Assembly: GCA_019112735.1 (NCBI GenBank)
Contig: DXIS01000007.1
Span: forward strand, 1 to 54,122
DNA: 54,122 nt
Source of the DNA: Candidatus Mediterraneibacter guildfordensis
Lineage (GTDB): Bacteria; Bacillota; Clostridia; Lachnospirales; Lachnospiraceae
Direction: 5' to 3'
A program made the translations under genes and the position numbers. Under the pieces are notes generated by a model, which was not told the origin of the DNA, made no database searches, and was given only the letters and a program-made list of their open reading frames with translations. Positions 1-8,538 of this stretch are shown one piece after another. How positions within the stretch are numbered: position 1 is the first letter of the stretch; each line of letters begins with the position of its first letter.

Positions 1-174
1 CCGGCTGATCATCAGGAAAAAGATGTACACCAGAGGGTTGTGTAAAATTACTAAAATTACGTTTTGCTTATGAAGTGATGTGTTTTATGTCTTGGGGAGC
101 TTTTTTATTGGAGGCAAAGATGCGTGTTATAAAGAAGCTTTTCTGAAGCATGCAAAATATGCAGACGGCGTGTC

Positions 175-203
175 TTGAAAATTCTGCAAAAAGCGGGTAC
201 AAT
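175..203 (+). promoter_or_regulatory. sigma-A promoter for gpmI
   Basis: TTGAAA at 175-180 and TACAAT at 198-203 are separated by exactly 17 bases, close to the vegetative consensus. Transcription would begin near 210 and give a leader of about 40 bases. I see no convincing gene in 1-174. The first 45 bases are open in one frame and may be the end of something outside the window. Confidence 0.75.
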
Positions 204-249
204 AATTAGCGGGACATAGTCCAAATGTTAAGTTAAAGGAGATATGGAA

Positions 250-1788
250 ATGAGCAAGAAACCAACCGTATTGATGATATTAGACGGCTACGGCTTAAGA
301 GACGATGCGCACGGCAACGCTGTCGCTGAGGCGGCGACTCCGGTCATGGATAAGCTGATGGCTGAATGCCCGTTCGTGAGAGGAAATGCCAGCGGCATGG
401 CGGTAGGACTTCCGGACGGACAGATGGGAAATTCTGAGGTGGGACATCTGAACATGGGCGCAGGCCGCATCGTGTACCAGGATCTGACGAAGATCACGAA
501 ATCCATCCAGGACGGAGATTTCTTTGAAAATAAAGCGCTTGTGGCGGCATGCGAGAATGTGAAGAAAAATGATTCCGCGCTGCACCTGATGGGACTCGTT
601 TCCGACGGCGGCGTCCACAGCCACAATACGCACATTTACGGACTGCTCGAGCTGGCAAAGAGACAGGGCATTGAGAAAGTATACGTACACTGCTTCCTGG
701 ACGGCCGTGACACACCGCCGGCATCCGGAAAAGAATATGTGGAAGAGCTGGAAGCAAAGATGAAAGAGATCGGCGTCGGCGAAGTTGCAAGTGTAGCGGG
801 CCGCTACTATGCGATGGACCGTGACAACCGCTGGGACCGTGTGGAGAAGGCTTACCGGGCGCTCGTTTTTGGCGAGGGCGATGAGGCAGTTTCCGCGACA
901 GAGGGAATCCAGGCTTCCTATGATAAAGAAGTAACCGACGAGTTCGTTGTACCGATGGTCGTTATGAAGGACGGCGCTCCGACGGCAACCGTTAAGAGCG
1001 GGGATTCCATTATCTTCTTTAACTTCCGCCCGGACCGTGCAAGAGAGATCACGAGAACATTCTGCGATGACGAGTTCACAGGATTTGACCGCGGCGAGCG
1101 CGTGAAGACGACTTATGTATGCTTCACAGAGTACGACGTGACGATCCCGAACAAGCAGGTTGCATTTGTAAAAGAAGAGATCACCAATACATTCGGTGAG
1201 TTCCTTGCGGCAAACGGACTGAAGCAGGCCCGTATCGCTGAGACTGAGAAGTACGCGCATGTAACGTTCTTCTTCAACGGCGGCGTTGAGGAGCCAAACC
1301 CGGGCGAGGACCGCATCCTTGTGAAATCACCGAAGGTTGCCACATATGACCTGAAACCGGAGATGAGTGCTTACGAAGTATGCGACAAGCTGGTTGAGGC
1401 CATCAGGTCCGGCAAGTACGACGTGATCATCATCAACTTTGCAAACCCGGATATGGTCGGCCATACCGGCGTTGAGGCGGCAGCGGTCAAGGCGATCGAG
1501 GCGGTTGACGAGTGTGTCGGCAGAGCGGTTGACGCGATCAAAGAAGTGGACGGCCAGATGTTCATCTGTGCGGACCACGGAAATGCAGAGCAGCTGATCG
1601 ACGAGGAGACCGGCGAGCCGTTCACCGCTCACACGACCAATCAGGTGCCGTTCATCCTTGTAAACGCAGACCCGTCCTACAGACTGAGAGAGGGCGGCTG
1701 CCTGGCGGATATCGCACCGACCCTGATCGAGATGATGGGCATGGAGCAGCCGAAAGAGATGACCGGAAAGTCACTGATCGAGAAATAA
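250..1788 (+). CDS. gpmI: 2,3-bisphosphoglycerate-independent phosphoglycerate mutase
   Basis: The enzyme interconverts 3- and 2-phosphoglycerate in lower glycolysis in the cytosol, using two Mn ions and a phosphoserine intermediate. The N-terminal metal motif LDGYG and the catalytic serine motif MGNSEVGH (Ser62) are intact, as are DGRDTPP and the C-terminal metal motif DHGNAEQ. The 512-residue length is normal for the family. An ATG lies two codons earlier at 244, but the AGGAG at 237-241 is only 2 bases from it and 8 bases from the ATG at 250, so 250 is preferred. It is followed by a hairpin and then greA. Identification is secure. Confidence 0.97.
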   Translation: MSKKPTVLMILDGYGLRDDAHGNAVAEAATPVMDKLMAECPFVRGNASGMAVGLPDGQMGNSEVGHLNMGAGRIVYQDLTKITKSIQDGDFFENKALVAACENVKKNDSALHLMGLVSDGGVHSHNTHIYGLLELAKRQGIEKVYVHCFLDGRDTPPASGKEYVEELEAKMKEIGVGEVASVAGRYYAMDRDNRWDRVEKAYRALVFGEGDEAVSATEGIQASYDKEVTDEFVVPMVVMKDGAPTATVKSGDSIIFFNFRPDRAREITRTFCDDEFTGFDRGERVKTTYVCFTEYDVTIPNKQVAFVKEEITNTFGEFLAANGLKQARIAETEKYAHVTFFFNGGVEEPNPGEDRILVKSPKVATYDLKPEMSAYEVCDKLVEAIRSGKYDVIIINFANPDMVGHTGVEAAAVKAIEAVDECVGRAVDAIKEVDGQMFICADHGNAEQLIDEETGEPFTAHTTNQVPFILVNADPSYRLREGGCLADIAPTLIEMMGMEQPKEMTGKSLIEK

Positions 1789-1822
1789 TCGAAAAGTCTG
1801 ATAATATAAGCTACAGGACAGT

Positions 1823-1860
1823 ACAGAGGCACGGAAAGATCTTGACCGCGCCTCTGTCTT
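1823..1860 (+). terminator. hairpin after gpmI, possible terminator
   Basis: ACAGAGGC at 1823-1830 pairs with GCCTCTGT at 1850-1857. After one mismatch an inner CGG/CCG pair extends the stem. The downstream tract CTTTCTCTG is only partly T-rich, so termination may be incomplete and allow read-through into greA. Confidence 0.5.
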
Positions 1861-1895
1861 TCTCTGTCAGTCAGGAAAGAGGAGTTGGAGTTATC

Positions 1896-2399
1896 ATGCG
1901 TGAAAAACTGACAAGAAGCGATGTGGAGAAGATCCGGGCCGAGATCGAACACCGGAAGCTGGTGGAGCGGAAGGAACTTATCGAGGCGGTAAAGGAAGCC
2001 CGTTCCCACGGCGATCTGAGCGAGAATTTCGAATACCACGCGGCCAAGAAAGAGAAGAACCGCAACGAGAGCAGGATCCGGTACCTGGAGAGGATGCTGA
2101 AGACTGCGATCATCGTGGAAGACCACTCAAAAGCGGATGAAGTGGGGCTTAATAATACAGTGGAGATCTACTGTGAAGATGATGACGAAGTGGAGACCTA
2201 CCGGATCGTAACTTCTGTGCGGGGCAGTTCCCTGAACGGGCTCGTCAGCATCGAATCCCCCATCGGGAAGGCGCTCCTGGGCCACAAGGAAGGCGACCGT
2301 GTCTATGTGAAAGTAAACGACGACTACGGATATTATGTGGTGATCCGCAAAGTGATCAAGACCGAGAGCGAAGCGGACGACCATATCCGGAGTTTCTGA
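1896..2399 (+). CDS. greA: transcription elongation factor GreA
   Basis: GreA stimulates RNA polymerase to cleave backtracked transcripts and rescues stalled elongation complexes. The N-terminal coiled-coil holds the family signature around GDLSENFEYHAAKKEK, with the acidic tip that reaches the polymerase active site. The C-terminal FKBP-like domain has the usual SPIGKALLGHKEGD segment. At 167 residues it is full length. The ATG at 1896 follows a GGAG at 1887-1890; open reading continues upstream of it but runs through the preceding hairpin and is not likely coding. It may be co-transcribed with the next gene, which starts 9 bases after its stop. Confidence 0.93.
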   Translation: MREKLTRSDVEKIRAEIEHRKLVERKELIEAVKEARSHGDLSENFEYHAAKKEKNRNESRIRYLERMLKTAIIVEDHSKADEVGLNNTVEIYCEDDDEVETYRIVTSVRGSSLNGLVSIESPIGKALLGHKEGDRVYVKVNDDYGYYVVIRKVIKTESEADDHIRSF

Positions 2400-2408
2400 G
2401 GTGGCAGG

Positions 2409-3074
2409 ATGATCAGATATAAAACAGTTCTCTTTGACCTGGACGGAACGATCACGGATTCCGGCACAGGCATCATGAATGCGATCCGCTACGCGGTGAG
2501 AAAATACGGCCTTGCCGAACCGGAAGAGGCGGTGCTCCGTTCCTTTATCGGACCGCCGCTGAAAGAACAGTTCCGGAAAGTCTTCGGTCTTTCCGAGGAG
2601 GAGGGACGCCGGATGGTGGCGCTGTACCGGGAATACTACGGCGAAAAAGGGATCTTTGAGAACCGGGTATATGACGGTGTGCCGGAGATGCTCGATACAC
2701 TGAAAAGAGCCGGTATCCGGATCCTGATGGCCACATCCAAACCGGAGAAATATGCAGAACTTATAGCGGACCATTTTGATTTTGCAAAGTATTTTGATCT
2801 GATCGGCGGAGCCTGCATGGACGGTACGCGCACGGTCAAAGAAGAAGTCATCGAATATGTGCTTGAAACATGCGGGATCTCAGAAGAAGAGCGGGAATAT
2901 GCGGTAATGGTCGGTGACCGGAGCCATGATATCATCGGCGCAAAGAAGTGCGGACTTCACAGCATCGGTGTGCTCTACGGATACGGGAGCCGGGAAGAAC
3001 TGGAGGCGTCCGGAGCGGAAAGGATCGCCGATACGCCGGGAGCGGCAGCTGAGATGATCCTGAGTTCCAGGTAA
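2409..3074 (+). CDS. HAD-superfamily phosphatase, phosphoglycolate-phosphatase-like
   Basis: A soluble HAD hydrolase of subfamily IA. Motif I is FDLDGTITDSG near the N-terminus, with the nucleophile and acid/base aspartates present. Motif II is MATSKP, a conserved lysine (KPEKYAE) serves as motif III, and motif IV is MVGDRSHDIIGA. A helical cap domain lies between motifs I and II. The 221 residues fit phosphoglycolate phosphatases and related nucleotidases such as YjjG/PpaX types. The substrate cannot be read from sequence, so no symbol is given. It lies 9 bases after greA and is probably in the same transcript. Confidence 0.85.
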   Translation: MIRYKTVLFDLDGTITDSGTGIMNAIRYAVRKYGLAEPEEAVLRSFIGPPLKEQFRKVFGLSEEEGRRMVALYREYYGEKGIFENRVYDGVPEMLDTLKRAGIRILMATSKPEKYAELIADHFDFAKYFDLIGGACMDGTRTVKEEVIEYVLETCGISEEEREYAVMVGDRSHDIIGAKKCGLHSIGVLYGYGSREELEASGAERIADTPGAAAEMILSSR

Positions 3075-3197
3075 GTGCAGGCATCACAGCTTTCGATTTT
3101 ACTTAGATTTTACATTTATCCTGTGATAGTTTTTACATCCCCTGTATACAATAAACCTGTAGTAAGTGAAGATTTACAGCAGACGGGGGCATGTAAA

Positions 3198-3443
3198 ATG
3201 TACAGAGGATTATGGAATTTCATCAGAAAATATACAGACGGCAGCCATGCGGTGGCGCTGTTTCTTCCGGTCATGATTATCGGATGGACCATTGCGGGCG
3301 TCCTTTTGGGACTGCTTGTGTGCGCCGTCACAGGAACGGATCTTGTCTCAGCGCTTGCGGACCTGATCTGTGCGGGCGGATATGCCGGGCTGATACTGGG
3401 ACTGTTCGGCGGATGCCTGTTCCTGTACCGGATTGAAGAATAA
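3198..3443 (+). CDS. small two-helix membrane protein of unknown function
   Basis: An 81-residue protein I do not recognise. The N-terminus is basic and polar (MYRGLWNFIRKY). Two hydrophobic segments follow, about residues 19-43 and 52-77, the second very glycine-rich (YAGLILGLFGG). The ATG at 3198 has only a weak GGGGGC upstream. The frame is open further up to a GTG at 3075, but that stretch is unlike protein. A TACAAT at 3147-3152 could be a -10 element, with no good -35. It ends just before a clear terminator, which supports it being a real transcribed unit. Confidence 0.55.
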   Translation: MYRGLWNFIRKYTDGSHAVALFLPVMIIGWTIAGVLLGLLVCAVTGTDLVSALADLICAGGYAGLILGLFGGCLFLYRIEE

Positions 3444-3458
3444 AGATTTATTACAGAG

Positions 3459-3493
3459 AATCCTCTGCCGGAATACTGGCAGGGGATTTTTAT
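3459..3493 (+). terminator. rho-independent terminator
   Basis: AATCCTCTGCC at 3459-3469 pairs with GGCAGGGGATT at 3478-3488 (one G-U pair, 8-base loop), followed by a run of T. It ends the small membrane protein transcript. Confidence 0.85.
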
Positions 3494-3510
3494 ATCGGGT
3501 AAATCATACG

Positions 3511-3691
3511 AAAACCGGTAATGACTGCATCGCAGCGCCCGCTCCACTCTACCTCATCCCCTGGAATCCCTGTAACGCAAAATAAAATGCCTGTCCATTG
3601 GAACAGACATTTTATTTTACTAACAGGGAGAACCAGGTGTATTCGGAATGTTCCGCTTGCATGCACTGCTCACGCAGCCATTACCGGTTTT
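3511..3691. repeat. long imperfect palindrome A (non-coding)
   Basis: Two arms of about 85-90 bases fold back on each other across an apex near 3598. Matching blocks, from outside in, are the 13-mer at 3511-3523 with 3679-3691; CTGC with GCAG (3525-3528, 3674-3677); CCTGG with CCAGG (3560-3564, 3633-3637); TCCCTGT with ACAGGGA (3567-3573, 3623-3629); and the A/T-rich 11-mer at 3579-3589 with 3608-3618. It lies in the intergenic space between convergent genes and has no credible coding content. The gap to the next palindrome (3692-3803) holds only weaker inverted matches. Confidence 0.8.
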
Positions 3692-3803
3692 CTTATATCT
3701 TCTCAAATTAAATATTCTCTCTGCACGCATTTCCGGCAGAAAATCACTCTGCTTGAGGCAGCGTGCCGATGCGTCACTATCCTGCAAAGAGAGATAAACG
3801 CAG

Positions 3804-3985
3804 TTCCGGCGCAGCATACCATATTACAAAACTTCAAGTGAGAGCGTTCCGAAAAGCATTTGTTCTGGATGTTAGCTGTCAGCAAATGGAGTCCCATTGG
3901 ACGACCATTTACTGGCAGCGTTACATCCATTCAAATCTTTGAGGTAGAGCGGAACGGTTTTGTAATATGGTATGCTGCGCCGGAA
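3804..3985. repeat. long imperfect palindrome B with perfect 29-base terminal arms
   Basis: The outer 29 bases at 3804-3832 are exactly reverse-complementary to 3957-3985. Inside, GGATGT/ACATCC (3867-3872, 3923-3928), AAATGG/CCATTT (3884-3889, 3905-3910) and GTCC/GGAC (3891-3894, 3899-3902) continue the fold to a CATT apex. The intervening arm is imperfectly paired. It ends 26 bases short of the minus-strand gene that finishes at 4012, and has no flanking transposase gene. Confidence 0.88.
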
Positions 3986-4011
3986 TGACCCTTTATCTCT
4001 ATGATAGATTA

Positions 4012-7000
4012 TTATTTCTCTAAATTCTTAAAGGCCGTCGACAGCATCAGTTTGATCCTGTTCAGCTGGTTTACTTCGCTTGCGCCCGGATCGAAGTCGA
4101 TCGCGACGATGTTGGATTCGGGATGCCTTCTTCTCAGTTCTTTGATAACTCCCTTTCCTACTACATGGTTCGGCAGGCAGGCGAACGGCTGTGTACACAC
4201 GATGTTGCCTGCGCCGCTGTGGATGAGCTCCAGCATCTCGCCGGTCAGGAACCATCCTTCGCCGGTCTGGTTTCCGATGGATACGATCTCGGAGGCCATT
4301 TTTGCAAGGTCCTCGATGTGCGCCGGCGGGGTGAAGTGTTTACTTTCGGCAAATGCTTTGCTTGCCGGTCCGCGCAGCCATTCTACAGCTTTGATGCCCA
4401 GGTTGCCGAGCAGCGCCTTGGACTTCTTAAATCCCAGGTGGGATACTTTGAAGTTCTGGTTGTAGAAGCAGTACTGCATGAAGTCGATGAGGTCCGGAAC
4501 GACTGCCTCGGCTCCCTCCGCCTCCAGCAGGTCTACCAGGTGGTTGTTGGCAGCCGGCAGGAATTTCACAAGGATTTCGCCGACCACGCCCACGCGCGGT
4601 TTTTTGATATCCAGGATCTCGATGTTGTCGAAATCTGAGATGATGTCGCGGCAGAGCTGTTTGAATTTCCGGCGGGACGGATAGCCCTCGGATACAAACT
4701 TCTGAACGACGCTGACCCATTTGCGGTGTACGGCGTTGGTCGTGCCGGGAACCGCCTCGTAGGGGCGCATCCGGTACACGCATTTCATGAAGATGTCGCC
4801 GAATACCGCAGCGTATGCGATGCGCACCGCCAGCGGGAGGGTGATCTTGAATCCCGGGTTGGCTTCCAGACCGCTTAAGTTGATGGAGATGACCGGGATA
4901 TGTTCGTATCCGGCCTTCTTCAGCGCGCGGCGGATGAAGCCGATGTAGTTGGACGCACGGCAGCCGCCGCCGGTCTGGCTGATGATCACGGCCAGGTGGT
5001 CGGTGTCGTACTGTCCGGAAAGGATGGCGTCCATGATCTGTCCGACCACGATGAGGGACGGATAGCAGGCGTCATTGTTTACATATTTAAGGCCCATGTC
5101 CACAGCCTGACGGTTGTCGTTGGGCAGCACTTCGATCTTGTAGCCGGCAGCCTTGAAGGCGGGCTCAAGCAGTTCGAAGTGGATGGGCGACATCTGCGGG
5201 CAGAGGATGGTGTGGGTCTTTCGCATCTCTTTTGTGAACGGCACTTTCTCGATGGATGCCGGACGGATGGTGCGGGCCTCTTTCTTCTGCTCGCGCACGC
5301 GGATCGCAGCCAGCAGGGAGCGCACGCGGATGCGGGCCGCGCCCAGGTTGTTGACTTCGTCGATCTTCAGCGTGGTGTAGATCTTATCGGAACCGGTCAG
5401 GATATCCGCCACCTCGTCCGTGGTCACGGCGTCCAGGCCGCAGCCGAAGGAGTTGAGCTGGATGAGATCCAGGTTCTCGGTTGTCTTGACATAGTTTGCC
5501 GCCGCGTACAGCCTGGAGTGGTACATCCACTGATCCATGACGTTGAGCGGGCGCTCCACCTGGTGCAGGTGGGAGACGGAATCCTCGGTCAGCACGGCGA
5601 TATTGTAGGACGTGATCATTTCCGGCAGGCCGTGGTTGACTTCCGGATCGATATGGTACGGACGTCCGGCGAGGACGATGCCCCGGTTGCCGGTCTCGTT
5701 CAGGAACCGGATCGTCTCCTCGCCCTTTTTGCGCATGTCTTCGCGGCAGGCTGCCAGCTCGTCCCATGCGGCGTGGACCGCGGAGCGGATCTCGCTGTCG
5801 GAGAGGCTGAACTTTTTGCCCAGCTCATCGATCAGGCGGTAGGAGATGGTCTCCTCGCTCTGCAGATTGAGGAATGGATGGATAAAGTCCACCTCGCCGT
5901 TTACGATGGCGTCCATATTGTTCTTGATGTTCTCCGGGTAGGAGGTGACGATCGGGCAGTTGTAGTGGTTGTTGGCCTCCACAAACTCATTCCGCTCGTA
6001 GGGTACGGACGGGTAGAAGATATGTTTCACGCCCTTGTTGATCAGCCACTGCACATGTCCGTGGGCCAGCTTCGCCGGATAGCACTCGGATTCGCTCGGG
6101 ATGGATTCGATGCCCAGCTCGTAGATCTTCCTTGTGGAAGCCGGGGAGAGCACCACCCGGAAGCCGAGTTTTGTGAAAAATGTAAACCAGAACGGATAGT
6201 TCTCGTACATGTTCAGCACGCGGGGGATGCCGATCTCGCCGCGCGTTGCCGCCTCCTCAGAGAGCGGTTCGTAATCAAAGTAGCGGTGCAGCTTATAGTC
6301 GAAGAGGTTTGGCATGGTGTTCTTTGCCTTCTCTTTACCCAGGCCCCGCTCGCAGCGGTTTCCGGTGATGAACTTGCGGCCGCCGCTGAAATGATTGATG
6401 GTCAGGCGGCAGGTATTCGTACATCCGCGGCATTTGGTCATAGTCGTGGAGTACTCCATGTCCCTGATCTCGTCGATGGAGAGCATGGTCGTGCCTTCAC
6501 AGTCTGTATACCGCTCGCGGGCGATGAGGGCCGCGCCGAAGGCGCCCATGATGCCGGCGATGTCCGGACGGATGGCTTCGCAGTCCGCGATCTTCTCGAA
6601 GCTGCGGAGGACCGCGTTATTGTAGAAGGTACCGCCCTGTACGACGATGTGGTTTCCGAGTTCGGAAGCGCTTGACACCTTTATAACCTTAAAGAGCGCG
6701 TTTTTGATGACGGAGTAGGCCAGTCCGGCGGAAATGTCCGCGACGGATGCGCCTTCCTTCTGCGCCTGTTTTACTTTTGAATTCATGAATACAGTACAGC
6801 GGGTTCCCAGATCGATGGGGTTCTGGGCATAGAGCGCCTCGTGGGCGAAGTCTTCCACGCTGTAGTTCAGGGATTTTGCAAATGTCTCGATGAAAGAACC
6901 GCATCCCGAGGAGCAGGCCTCATTGAGCTGAACGCTGTCCACGGTCTGGTTCTTGATCTTGATGCATTTCATATCCTGGCCGCCGATGTCCAGGATGCAG

Positions 7001-8253
7001 TCCACATCCGGCTCGAAAAATGCGGCCGCATAGTAGTGGGCGATGGTCTCTACCTCGCCTTCGTCCAGCATGAGCGCGGCTTTGATGAGCGCCTCGCCGT
7101 AGCCGGTGGAGCAGGAGTGTACGATCTCCACGTCTTCCGGGAGCTGTTCGTAGATCTCTTTGATGGCGCTGATGGTCGTGCCCAGCGGATCGCCGTCGTT
7201 ATTGTGGTAGAAGGAATAGAGGAGGGTTCCGTCCTCGCCGACCAGAGCCGCCTTGGTGGTGGTGGAGCCGGCGTCGATGCCGAGGAAGGCTTTTCCCCGG
7301 TAGGTGGCCAGATCTTTCACCGGCACCTGGTGTTTCGCGTGGCGGGCGATGAATTCCTCATATTCTGCGTTGGTCGCGAAGAGCGGATCGAGACGTTCCA
7401 CCTCAATCTCCATTTTCACTTTTTTTTCCAGACGGTTCTGCAGCTCGCGAAGGGCCACAACCGTTTCTTTCTTTGAGTTCAGCGCGGAACCGATGGCTGC
7501 GAACAGATGGGAATGGTTCGGCGCGATGATGTGCTCGTCGTCCAGCTTCAGGGTGCGGATGAAAGCCGCCCGCAGTTCCGAGAGGAAATGGAGCGGTCCG
7601 CCCAGGAACGCCACATGTCCGCGGATCGGTTTGCCGCAGGCCAGTCCGCTGATGGTCTGGTTGACCACCGCCTGGAAGATGGATGCCGCCAGGTCTTCTT
7701 TGGCCGCGCCGTCGTTGATCAGCGGCTGGATGTCGGACTTGGCAAATACACCGCAGCGCGCCGCGATGGAGTAGAGCGCGTTATAGTTTTTCGCATATTC
7801 ATTCAGACCGGACGCGTCCGTCTGCAGGAGAGACGCCATCTGGTCGATGAAAGAGCCGGTGCCTCCGGCGCAGACGCCGTTCATACGCTGTTCCACGTTG
7901 CCGCCTTCGAAATAGATGATCTTGGCATCCTCGCCGCCCAGCTCGATGGCCACGTCCGTCTGCGGCGCGTAGTCCTGCAGCGCTGTGGACACGGCGATAA
8001 CTTCCTGGACAAAAGGCACGTCAAGGTTCTTTGCCAGGGTCAGGCCGCCGCTTCCCGTGATGACCGGGGAGACGTGGATCGGGCCCAGCTTATAGAGGGC
8101 GCGTCCGAGAAGATCTGACAGGGTCTCCTGGATATTCGCGTAATGCCGCTCGTAGTCGGAGAAGAGCACCTCGTTTTCTTCGTCCAGAATCGCAATCTTA
8201 ACGGTAGTGGAACCGATATCGATCCCTAAAGTATGTAATTCTTTCGGATTCAT
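4012..8253 (-). CDS. double-activase 2-hydroxyacyl-CoA dehydratase homologue
   Basis: A 1413-residue cytosolic protein. It has two tandem ASKHA ATPase domains like the activator HgdC of 2-hydroxyglutaryl-CoA dehydratase, then a DUF2229-type region, then a part related to the dehydratase D subunit. The two ATPase motifs are [10 protein letters not shown] and [10 protein letters not shown]. Each repeat keeps both cysteines that in HgdC bind the bridging 4Fe-4S cluster: Cys128/Cys167 and Cys447/Cys486. A CxxCxxxC cluster follows (608, 611, 615, with 634). Its substrate is unknown. An ATG lies 5 codons upstream at 8268 but has no ribosome site, whereas GGAG sits 9 bases before the ATG at 8253. 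It is monocistronic on the minus strand. The family name is sure; the reaction is not. Confidence 0.9.
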   Translation of the reverse strand: MNPKELHTLGIDIGSTTVKIAILDEENEVLFSDYERHYANIQETLSDLLGRALYKLGPIHVSPVITGSGGLTLAKNLDVPFVQEVIAVSTALQDYAPQTDVAIELGGEDAKIIYFEGGNVEQRMNGVCAGGTGSFIDQMASLLQTDASGLNEYAKNYNALYSIAARCGVFAKSDIQPLINDGAAKEDLAASIFQAVVNQTISGLACGKPIRGHVAFLGGPLHFLSELRAAFIRTLKLDDEHIIAPNHSHLFAAIGSALNSKKETVVALRELQNRLEKKVKMEIEVERLDPLFATNAEYEEFIARHAKHQVPVKDLATYRGKAFLGIDAGSTTTKAALVGEDGTLLYSFYHNNDGDPLGTTISAIKEIYEQLPEDVEIVHSCSTGYGEALIKAALMLDEGEVETIAHYYAAAFFEPDVDCILDIGGQDMKCIKIKNQTVDSVQLNEACSSGCGSFIETFAKSLNYSVEDFAHEALYAQNPIDLGTRCTVFMNSKVKQAQKEGASVADISAGLAYSVIKNALFKVIKVSSASELGNHIVVQGGTFYNNAVLRSFEKIADCEAIRPDIAGIMGAFGAALIARERYTDCEGTTMLSIDEIRDMEYSTTMTKCRGCTNTCRLTINHFSGGRKFITGNRCERGLGKEKAKNTMPNLFDYKLHRYFDYEPLSEEAATRGEIGIPRVLNMYENYPFWFTFFTKLGFRVVLSPASTRKIYELGIESIPSESECYPAKLAHGHVQWLINKGVKHIFYPSVPYERNEFVEANNHYNCPIVTSYPENIKNNMDAIVNGEVDFIHPFLNLQSEETISYRLIDELGKKFSLSDSEIRSAVHAAWDELAACREDMRKKGEETIRFLNETGNRGIVLAGRPYHIDPEVNHGLPEMITSYNIAVLTEDSVSHLHQVERPLNVMDQWMYHSRLYAAANYVKTTENLDLIQLNSFGCGLDAVTTDEVADILTGSDKIYTTLKIDEVNNLGAARIRVRSLLAAIRVREQKKEARTIRPASIEKVPFTKEMRKTHTILCPQMSPIHFELLEPAFKAAGYKIEVLPNDNRQAVDMGLKYVNNDACYPSLIVVGQIMDAILSGQYDTDHLAVIISQTGGGCRASNYIGFIRRALKKAGYEHIPVISINLSGLEANPGFKITLPLAVRIAYAAVFGDIFMKCVYRMRPYEAVPGTTNAVHRKWVSVVQKFVSEGYPSRRKFKQLCRDIISDFDNIEILDIKKPRVGVVGEILVKFLPAANNHLVDLLEAEGAEAVVPDLIDFMQYCFYNQNFKVSHLGFKKSKALLGNLGIKAVEWLRGPASKAFAESKHFTPPAHIEDLAKMASEIVSIGNQTGEGWFLTGEMLELIHSGAGNIVCTQPFACLPNHVVGKGVIKELRRRHPESNIVAIDFDPGASEVNQLNRIKLMLSTAFKNLEK

Positions 8254-8301
8254 GAATAGATTCTCCATTCTTGTATCATTTATATGTGTTATTTCTTATT
8301 T

Positions 8302-8319
8302 AAATGCGTTCACGCATTT
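8302..8319. promoter_or_regulatory. perfect dyad, possible operator
   Basis: AAATGCGT and ACGCATTT form an exact 8-base inverted repeat with a 2-base spacer. It lies immediately downstream of the minus-strand promoter, at about +8 to +25 of the transcript for the double-activase gene, a usual place for a repressor site. Confidence 0.5.
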
Positions 8320-8332
8320 TACAGCACACTAC

Positions 8333-8361
8333 ATTATACGACACATTTTTTAAAAAGACAA
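8333..8361 (-). promoter_or_regulatory. sigma-A promoter for the double-activase gene
   Basis: Read on the minus strand: TTGTCT (8361-8356), 17 bases, then a perfect TATAAT (8338-8333). It gives a leader of about 70 bases that begins with the dyad at 8302-8319. Confidence 0.75.
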
Positions 8362-8456
8362 TTGTAATTATTATGAGGGATTTGAAAATAATTCCGCCGC
8401 TTATGGATAAATTATATAAAGATTATGTAAAACCTGCGTACAGTGTGAACTAGCGT

Positions 8457-8485
8457 TTGACAAACAGTAATGCGGAATGTAAAAT
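8457..8485 (+). promoter_or_regulatory. sigma-A promoter for the rhomboid-like gene
   Basis: TTGACA at 8457-8462, 17 bases, TAAAAT at 8480-8485. The -35 is perfect. It diverges from the minus-strand promoter at 8333-8361 across about 100 bases of A/T-rich DNA. Confidence 0.75.
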
Positions 8486-8538
8486 TGAAAAGGATTATCG
8501 CAGAAATAAGCACAAATAATATGAAGGAGTAATGATTC

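Noticed and set aside
1..45. Possible end of an upstream gene
   Set aside because: Only 14 codons are visible in one frame, with no recognisable C-terminus.
120..146. 8-codon mini-frame (MRVIKKLF) with GGAGG 5 bases upstream
   Set aside because: Too short to call. The gpmI promoter lies downstream of it, so it would not be in that leader; it may be chance.
3711..3800. Possible further hairpin between palindromes A and B
   Set aside because: TCTCTC/GAGAGA and GCAGA/TCTGC matches exist, but the arms do not align over any length; not strong enough to call.
3521..3841. 106-codon open frame across the palindromes
   Set aside because: Its sequence is dictated by the inverted repeats, it has no ribosome site and its composition is not protein-like.
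4900..6675. 591-codon plus-strand open frame opposite the double activase
   Set aside because: Valine/aspartate/glycine-rich antisense reading with no ribosome site or recognisable motif; the minus-strand protein is secure.
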